DNA from: Algoriphagus sp.
GTDB lineage: Bacteria > Bacteroidota > Bacteroidia > Cytophagales > Cyclobacteriaceae
NCBI RefSeq assembly: GCF_030694375.1
Contig: NZ_JAUXYL010000007.1
Span: forward strand, 186,001-250,000
Direction of reading: 5' to 3'
DNA: 64,000 nt
Under the pieces are notes generated by a model. It worked only from the letters and a program-made list of their open reading frames with translations, searched no databases and was not told where the DNA came from. Positions 58,508-64,000 of the stretch are shown one piece after another. A program made the translations under genes and the position numbers. Position 1 is the first letter of the stretch. Each line of letters begins with the position of its first letter.

Positions 58508-60151
58508 CTATTGTAAAGGAATCAGTTCTCCTGCTTCTAATTTGAATACTGGCGTATATCGGTTATTGTTTGAATTTTGAAAATTAAAACCCCAAGTTAA
58601 TTTACCTTCCTGAAAAGGTTTTTGGTCCAGACTTCTTTGCAAGTCAAAGTTAAAAGTGGTTTTCACATTGGAACCCAACCAATACACTATTTCTGAACCT
58701 AAGATTGAGTTCATTCCAGGATAGGTATAATATTGCTCGTAATATTTTTTTCGAAATTGATTCATCTCCGAAGTATCAAACTTGGGCGTATTGTTGGCTA
58801 TGAAGTGAAAGTTTGGAAACTCCAGCATTTCGTAATTGGCAAAATTGAACCCTAACCATGAATCCATCACCAGTATTGGGACGGATGTGGTGATGCTTTC
58901 CATCAAGGAAAAGACTGATTGGGCGATGGCTGGATCGTCAGAAAGCAAAATCACCTGATCAATTGAGGGATTGTTTCCACGGCTTACGCCAAGCCCTTGC
59001 AGGAAAGTGGAGGCGTTCCGAGAATCCAGTTTTTGGATTTTGACAACTTTAAAGCCAGCCTTTTCCAATTCTGTCTGCAGCAATAGTCCTAATTTTTCAT
59101 CTCTTGAACTTCCACTATAGCCTACTGCTACTCGATTGCCCCAACGCTGGGATTTCAAGCTTGAAATAATACCGGAAGAAAGAGAAGCAACCGATGGTCT
59201 GAATAAATAACTGTATTTATATTGCTCAAACCGCTCGCCCAAATTGGAAAGTGGGTGGATAAATGGAATTTGCTCTTTTTCAGCAAATGCACTCACTAAA
59301 TCCGTTTCTTCGGGGTAAATGGGCCCAATGATCGCGTCTGCATTGGTTACCACCGGATCTTTTAAAAGGTTGGCGAGGTGATTTAGATCTCTTTTCGAAT
59401 CAAATGTTACCAAGTTCACTTTCTGACCTTCACTTTTGAGTTGCTCCACACCAAGCTCAATTCCCTGATAAAGTTCAAACATGAAATCTGTGAATCCCAA
59501 GTTCGAAACTGCCGATGCATTACCAGAGGTAAAAGGTAAAATGACGACGATGTCAAGCACATCATTTTTGACCACATTTTTCCTAATTGGTACTGAAGAT
59601 TTGATTTGATTCAATGCCTGAATTTCGCTCGCTGACATGACTGTTTGCTTTTGCAACACAGTAGCCAGACTGCTTGTATATCCTTCGTTGGATTTGAATT
59701 CATCCAGATTAGCCACTAAATAGCTGGAAGTCGCTTTACTGAGGTATGCAAAAGTCAGATTATAAGATTGTTCCAGTATTTGGTCTTTCTTGATTGATTT
59801 GATGACTTTAAGCGCTTCAGTATTTTGGTTATTTTGAAAATAAGCTGCGGCTAAGAGGTATTTAGCTTCGTCAGATTTATTCCAGTTTTTCCCATAAATC
59901 GGCTGAAGCGCACTAATCGCCTGAGTAGGTTGATTAGCTCCCAACGCAGCTTCAGCAAGGTGAAAAGCTGCGTAATTTGCTAAATTCCCGTATTTTTCCG
60001 GATTAGTGAAAGACTTGAACCCGTTCATGGCATCCCAATATTCCTTAGCAAGCAGCGCTGATTTCGCTTTTTGGTATTCCGGGGGAAGACCTTGAGCATT
60101 TAGTACATGTAGGGTAAAAAACAGGGAAACTAACAGAAACAGATTTCGCAT
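58508..60151 (-). CDS. TPR plus periplasmic-binding (LpoA-like / Leu-Ile-Val type) protein
   Basis: A signal peptide (FLLVSLFFTLHVLNAQ) precedes an N-terminal helical repeat region (about residues 20-180, TPR-like: AAFHLAEAALGANQPTQAI) and a type 1 periplasmic-binding domain from about residue 210 (ILPFTSGNASA, ADAIIGPIYPEETDLV, RVAVGYSGSSRDEKLG). The architecture is like LpoA, which activates a penicillin-binding protein, so a cell-wall role is plausible; amino-acid binding is an alternative. It leads the hemL operon. Confidence 0.78.
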   Translation of the reverse strand: MRNLFLLVSLFFTLHVLNAQGLPPEYQKAKSALLAKEYWDAMNGFKSFTNPEKYGNLANYAAFHLAEAALGANQPTQAISALQPIYGKNWNKSDEAKYLLAAAYFQNNQNTEALKVIKSIKKDQILEQSYNLTFAYLSKATSSYLVANLDEFKSNEGYTSSLATVLQKQTVMSASEIQALNQIKSSVPIRKNVVKNDVLDIVVILPFTSGNASAVSNLGFTDFMFELYQGIELGVEQLKSEGQKVNLVTFDSKRDLNHLANLLKDPVVTNADAIIGPIYPEETDLVSAFAEKEQIPFIHPLSNLGERFEQYKYSYLFRPSVASLSSGIISSLKSQRWGNRVAVGYSGSSRDEKLGLLLQTELEKAGFKVVKIQKLDSRNASTFLQGLGVSRGNNPSIDQVILLSDDPAIAQSVFSLMESITTSVPILVMDSWLGFNFANYEMLEFPNFHFIANNTPKFDTSEMNQFRKKYYEQYYTYPGMNSILGSEIVYWLGSNVKTTFNFDLQRSLDQKPFQEGKLTWGFNFQNSNNNRYTPVFKLEAGELIPLQ

Positions 60152-60325
60152 AATACTAAGGGAAAAGCATAATTGATGCAGGGCAAATTTAACCCATTAT
60201 TTCCAAACCCAAAGTTTGTACCGAAGACAGTAAAAATGAAAAACCGGAAGACTTTACTTCATGTTTTTTACACAATTCTCAAAATTCAACAAATTTTAAT
60301 AATTCTTGATTTTAGGAAGTTGATC

Positions 60326-63121
60326 TTAATTTCTAAATAGGTTCAAAAAGCCCCTCCTCACTTCTCCTGTTTTGGATAAAGTCAAAACCCAATAGTAGGT
60401 ACCTTCCGGCATTGGCCTTCCGAGGAAAGTTCCATCCCATCTCTCGGAAGGATTGACGGTTGAATGCATAAGCTGCCCACTTCTTTCAAAAATCTGTATC
60501 CTGACACCTTCTATTCCTGACAGAGCAGGTACTCCCCATGAATCGTTAATCCCATCCTGATCTGGTGAAAATGAATTGAAAACCTCAATATCTCCCAAGC
60601 GGACAAATTCAGACTTCAGTTGAAACTGTTTTTGGATGACATTCCCTGCTCGATCCAAAGCCTCAACGAGGATAGAATACTGATTTTTGAATTTGCTGTC
60701 CCCAGTATTTTTCCATGAAAGCGAATTTCCATTGAGGACAAAGAGTGAATTATCGAGCGTTCCCTTGACAAGCGAGAGAGTATGAATCACATCAGCTTTG
60801 TCTATGACACTTAATTTCCCGATTTCTTGAATGGATTTTGGAGATCCTGGCTCAAATCGGTTATTGCTCAACAACATATCTTCGGGCGCAGGTTTGGCTA
60901 ATATTTTAAGCGGTTGTGCGGCTTTCAGCATTTCAGTGTTTACAATTCCTTGCGGGAGTCCAACTGATCCATATAGTAGGCATGTCCCCACTTCCATCAG
61001 GTTCAATTGATTTGTTTGCCAAGTCACGCCCAATTCCAAAATCTGACCATCCTGAGTGAGCGCACTAACGAATTTGGGCAAAGCAGGTAGTTTAGACCAT
61101 TCAGTTACAATTTCTGAAGGGTTAAAAATCAGGCTAAGTTCAGCCGGGATGATTTCTAAAAACGACTCTTTGAAAACCAGTTCATAATTGAAATCAGTCT
61201 GAAGGTTGCCTTGTCCAATCTGATATTTTCCAATTTTTTCTCCTGATTCCCTCATGAGGCTACCGGATAGTACCACGCTTATTTCATCAGGATTGATTCC
61301 GCTTACCAGAAAAGAAAGTTGCGGATCATCTTGTCCATAAATCTTTTGCTTTTCAATGGCTTCTACTACTATTTTTTTCTTGAAAATCTGAAAATGCGAC
61401 CCATGGTATTCAATTTCATAATTTCCTCCCGCAGCCAAGGATCCAATTAAAATCTCATAAAAACCAACCTGCTCACCTAATTCTCTGATTAAATCCCCAG
61501 TGATTACTTCGCTACCATCATCATATTGGAATCCTTCTAGAATGTATTCAAGCATGGGGTCATCAGTACCAAAAAATTTACTTTGATCTGTTTTGGACGA
61601 AATTCTAAGCACGGCGGGGCTAACTGTCAGTGTCTGTTCCAGTGGAATGTTAGTATTATATACAGAATGACCAATTGCTTTTGCATAAATGGTAGTAATT
61701 CCTGCCTTCAAAATCATTGCTTGGTTTCCGGTGATTTTAACAACAGAGGTATCCAATGCGAAGTAGGAGATAGAGATTCCATGCGCATCTACTTCAGGCC
61801 CTAGTGTATAATCAGGATCACCGTAGCTTTTTTCCATCTCCGAAGGGAAATCTAAGCCCTGAGGAAATCTAAAAAGTTCCAATCCCGGAATTGGATTTTT
61901 ACTTTCTTTCGCTCCTAGTTGATCATAAGTAATTGACTTAAGGAAAGGGTAAGAAATCAAAGCGTTCGACTCTGTTGGCTCCACAATTCCCCATATCTCG
62001 AAAAAATCCCAATTGCTGGATAACCATGAATCTTTTTGCTTGAGAATATTGGTCATGACAGCATTGCCTCCACCTGAATTGGAGCTCTGACCAGTCTTTT
62101 CGACATCCCAAAAACTATCTGAAATAGCTGAGTTTTTTTCAATTAATCCAACGAGTCCACCTACCTTAAATTCACCCAATAATTCTCCGGCAGCGTAGGA
62201 ATGAGAGATTTGGGCATTACTCAATTTTCCTACCAACCCCCCTACAACTTCATCCGCTGATACATTGGCAAGACTATAGGAGTTTTGGATCATATTATTC
62301 GAAACGGAATGAAAGAGACCAATCAGTCCACCTGCCTCCAATGTAGCTTCAACATTTCCTGATGAAAAACACCTGTTGACATTAGTTTGATAGGCATTGC
62401 CGGCAATCCCTCCCCCACTTCTGAAAGCAGTGACTTGCCCTAATGAATAACAATCTGAAAACTGAGAATTTCCAATGGTCCCAACCAAGCCACCAACAAA
62501 GTATTTGCCCTCTACAATCCCATCAAATGAACAATTAGAAATGGTGATTTTGATTCCCAAGCCAAGCAATCCGCCAATGTCATTGGACGCTTTAACATGG
62601 ACATCCTTTAGGTGGAGATTTTTGAACTCGGCATTTCCTGCTTTTCCAAAAAGACCAACGCTACTTTGATTGGGACGATTAATGATCAGATTTGAAATAT
62701 TGAAATCATTCCCATCAAATATTCCAGAAAAATTAACAATTGGAAGCCAACCTTGACCTCCATTGGCAGACGCACTGGCAAACTGTTCGTATCCTTCAGT
62801 GTTCCTGTCGAGATTATTGATCAGGATAAAAGAGGAGGTGATATTTTCTCTCACAGAATGAAGTTCAGACCAAGTGCTGATCTTATAAGGATCCTCTTTT
62901 GTCCCTTTGCCAACAGAAAATTGAGCAAATCCAATGGTAGCATTTAGCAAAAACACACTGATCAAGAAAAGCTTGAACTTAGTAAATTCACAAAAAAAAG
63001 TATGCCTTGTTGGAATGCCTAATTTATTCTTTACCAGATTAAAAACCTGATTGAATAATACAGCGAAGAAGCCCAGAAGGTTTTTAATTGAATACAATAC
63101 CTGTTCCATGCTTTGAATCAT
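60326..63121 (-). CDS. GLUG/MBG-domain surface protein with T9SS type B sorting domain
   Basis: A signal segment (FKLFLISVFLLNATIGFAQ) lies at about residues 49-67, after a 48-residue N-terminal extension. A beta-helix-like GLUG region follows (six GGL(V/I/L)G-type turns, residues about 190-360), then MBG-type domains near 500-690 (FFGTDDPMLEYILEGF, IYGQDDPQLSFLVSGI), and a C-terminal gliding-motility (CHU_C) domain, FSPDQDGINDSWGVP to EGTYYWVLTLSKTGEVRRGF. This targets it to the type IX system, surface-attached or secreted. Likely adhesin-like. Confidence 0.85.
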   Translation of the reverse strand: MIQSMEQVLYSIKNLLGFFAVLFNQVFNLVKNKLGIPTRHTFFCEFTKFKLFLISVFLLNATIGFAQFSVGKGTKEDPYKISTWSELHSVRENITSSFILINNLDRNTEGYEQFASASANGGQGWLPIVNFSGIFDGNDFNISNLIINRPNQSSVGLFGKAGNAEFKNLHLKDVHVKASNDIGGLLGLGIKITISNCSFDGIVEGKYFVGGLVGTIGNSQFSDCYSLGQVTAFRSGGGIAGNAYQTNVNRCFSSGNVEATLEAGGLIGLFHSVSNNMIQNSYSLANVSADEVVGGLVGKLSNAQISHSYAAGELLGEFKVGGLVGLIEKNSAISDSFWDVEKTGQSSNSGGGNAVMTNILKQKDSWLSSNWDFFEIWGIVEPTESNALISYPFLKSITYDQLGAKESKNPIPGLELFRFPQGLDFPSEMEKSYGDPDYTLGPEVDAHGISISYFALDTSVVKITGNQAMILKAGITTIYAKAIGHSVYNTNIPLEQTLTVSPAVLRISSKTDQSKFFGTDDPMLEYILEGFQYDDGSEVITGDLIRELGEQVGFYEILIGSLAAGGNYEIEYHGSHFQIFKKKIVVEAIEKQKIYGQDDPQLSFLVSGINPDEISVVLSGSLMRESGEKIGKYQIGQGNLQTDFNYELVFKESFLEIIPAELSLIFNPSEIVTEWSKLPALPKFVSALTQDGQILELGVTWQTNQLNLMEVGTCLLYGSVGLPQGIVNTEMLKAAQPLKILAKPAPEDMLLSNNRFEPGSPKSIQEIGKLSVIDKADVIHTLSLVKGTLDNSLFVLNGNSLSWKNTGDSKFKNQYSILVEALDRAGNVIQKQFQLKSEFVRLGDIEVFNSFSPDQDGINDSWGVPALSGIEGVRIQIFERSGQLMHSTVNPSERWDGTFLGRPMPEGTYYWVLTLSKTGEVRRGFLNLFRN

Positions 63122-63524
63122 TTAAAACCAAATAAATACTCTTCTTTTATACAAGTTAAATTGGATTAACAACCGATACAAAGCTGACATAATTATTATA
63201 TAATATTAAATTTAAACTGTTCCAAAAACTGCTTTTGAAACAATATTGAACACGAAAGTATTTTTAATGATTATAAAATGCGTTTTAATTATGGTTTAAA
63301 AAAAGAAGAAAATGTATGTTTTCCTCAATTTTACTTAGTCTAAAACATAAAAATGAAGCATAAAACGAGTCCTTTTTAAATTAAAAAAGAACTGATAAAT
63401 AACGAACTTAAACCTTTAGAAATTCGATTTTAAAAAGTTTTATTGAATATTTAAAATTAAAAATCCCGTGACTTATAGACACGGGATTTACTAAAAATAA
63501 CAAAACAACCCAACCTATTTTACT
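63122..63524. other. 403-bp AT-rich gap between the T9SS protein and the AraC gene
   Basis: It has no ORF of note. It is very AT-rich and contains the promoter region of the T9SS gene on the left and a terminator of the AraC gene at 63461-63489. No tRNA or repeat is seen. Confidence 0.8.
63461..63489 (-). terminator. terminator of the AraC-family gene
   Basis: A perfect 10-bp stem AAATCCCGTG / CACGGGATTT with a 9-base loop, 36 bp after the AraC stop on the minus strand. Confidence 0.85.
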
Positions 63525-64000
63525 TCAAGCAGCTTGCGCTAAATATTTTTTCCAGTACTCACTGGGACAAATTCCAATCTCTTTTTTAAATACATTGAAG
63601 AAGGTGGTCCGTGAACTAAACCCCGCCTCTTGTCCCAAAGCCTCCAAGGTATAAGAGTCTAAAAAACCTTCTTCAATTCTTTCCTTTGCGTATTCAATCC
63701 GATACATATTGGTTAGCTCTTTGAAAGAATGACCGTAAAGATTATCCAATATCTGAGTAACGATCCGAGCTTGAACTCCAAGTTTTTTTGCAAATTCGCC
63801 AACGGTCAGACCATGTTGAAGGTAAATTTCTTCAATTACCAGAAGTTGATAAATTTTCTGAGTTAGTTCCAGTTCATCAAATTGCTCCAATACATCGTCG
63901 CTTTTTTGCTTGGTAGTTTTCTCGAATTTGTCGACTCCCTCATTTGACTCTAATTGTATAAGTTCAGGTTCTGAATAGGTGGTGTTTTCCCTTTCGGTCA
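63525..64000 (-). CDS. AraC-family transcriptional regulator, C-terminal part (5' end outside window)
   Basis: The frame has no stop up to the right edge, so the TTG at 63890 need not be the start; about 158 codons are visible. A C-terminal AraC domain has two HTHs: LTVGEFAKKLGVQARIVTQI and LEALGQEAGFSSRTTFFNVF with KKEIGICPSEYWKKYL. The upstream visible part is charged and lacks a motif. It ends with a strong terminator. Target unknown. Confidence 0.87.
   Translation of the reverse strand, partial: TERENTTYSEPELIQLESNEGVDKFEKTTKQKSDDVLEQFDELELTQKIYQLLVIEEIYLQHGLTVGEFAKKLGVQARIVTQILDNLYGHSFKELTNMYRIEYAKERIEEGFLDSYTLEALGQEAGFSSRTTFFNVFKKEIGICPSEYWKKYLAQAA

Overview
The window is chromosomal DNA of a member of the Bacteroidota, most likely order Cytophagales and near Algoriphagus/Cyclobacteriaceae. 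The support is a type IX secretion (type B) sorting domain, a BT_3928-type DoxX protein, the DUF1599-folP-cdaA neighbourhood, a CrtA-like carotenoid oxygenase, SDR-type threonine dehydrogenase beside kbl, archaeal-type prolyl-tRNA synthetase, GLUG/MBG surface protein, and A-rich leaders instead of strong Shine-Dalgarno sequences. The genus is inferred, not shown. About 54 protein genes are visible. I found no rRNA, tRNA, CRISPR array, prophage or transposase. The window cuts a gene at each end: an ArsI/CadI-like protein on the left and an AraC-type regulator on the right.

Layout. 1-15.9 kb: mixed housekeeping and catabolic genes (methyltransferase, CrtA-like oxygenase, SDR epimerase, NlpC/P60, M20 peptidase, DUF502, Pif1/RecD-like helicase, PaiB-like flavoprotein, AsmA-like protein), then an EEP phosphatase/nuclease translationally coupled to a DUF1080 protein, facing a GH109-like Gfo/Idh/MocA oxidoreductase. 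16-31 kb: a long run of minus-strand genes. It holds a GH113-like hydrolase, two related lipoproteins, a lipoprotein/mannosyltransferase pair, a KilA-N gene that looks inserted, and a tight four-gene block (FAD oxidoreductase, polytopic 4Fe-4S protein, two GT2 glycosyltransferases). DUF547, rhodanese, Crp/Fnr, a solo HsdR N-terminal domain and ComEA follow. 31-47 kb: core metabolism and envelope (hemA, WG-repeat protein, nfeD-floA, proS, a repetitive Gly/Ser-rich lipoprotein, an outer-membrane FadL-like protein, aroK, BT_3928 DoxX, DUF1599, folP, cdaA, kbl, tdh). 47-54 kb: a HigBA-like toxin-antitoxin pair with a palindromic operator, then a planctomycete-type cytochrome locus (PSCyt1/PSD1, DUF1501, DUF2231-cytochrome-LRR). 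54-64 kb: Spx/ArsC-like protein, M14 peptidase, hemL downstream of a periplasmic-binding protein, a GLUG/MBG T9SS cargo protein, and the AraC regulator.

Genes that work together: hemA and hemL are two steps of C5 tetrapyrrole synthesis but lie 25 kb apart. kbl and tdh are the two steps of threonine breakdown to glycine and are divergent. folP and cdaA are coupled by a TTGA stop/start overlap.

The signals most worth following are (i) a family of at least six dispersed intergenic repeats on the minus strand whose A-rich end runs into the ATG of the downstream gene, (ii) the KilA-N gene breaking a glycosylation gene block and flanked by an 8-bp direct repeat, (iii) the redox plus glycosyltransferase operon, (iv) the three-gene PSCyt/DUF1501/DUF2231 locus, and (v) an intrinsic terminator inside the 3' end of aroK that serves the convergent gene.
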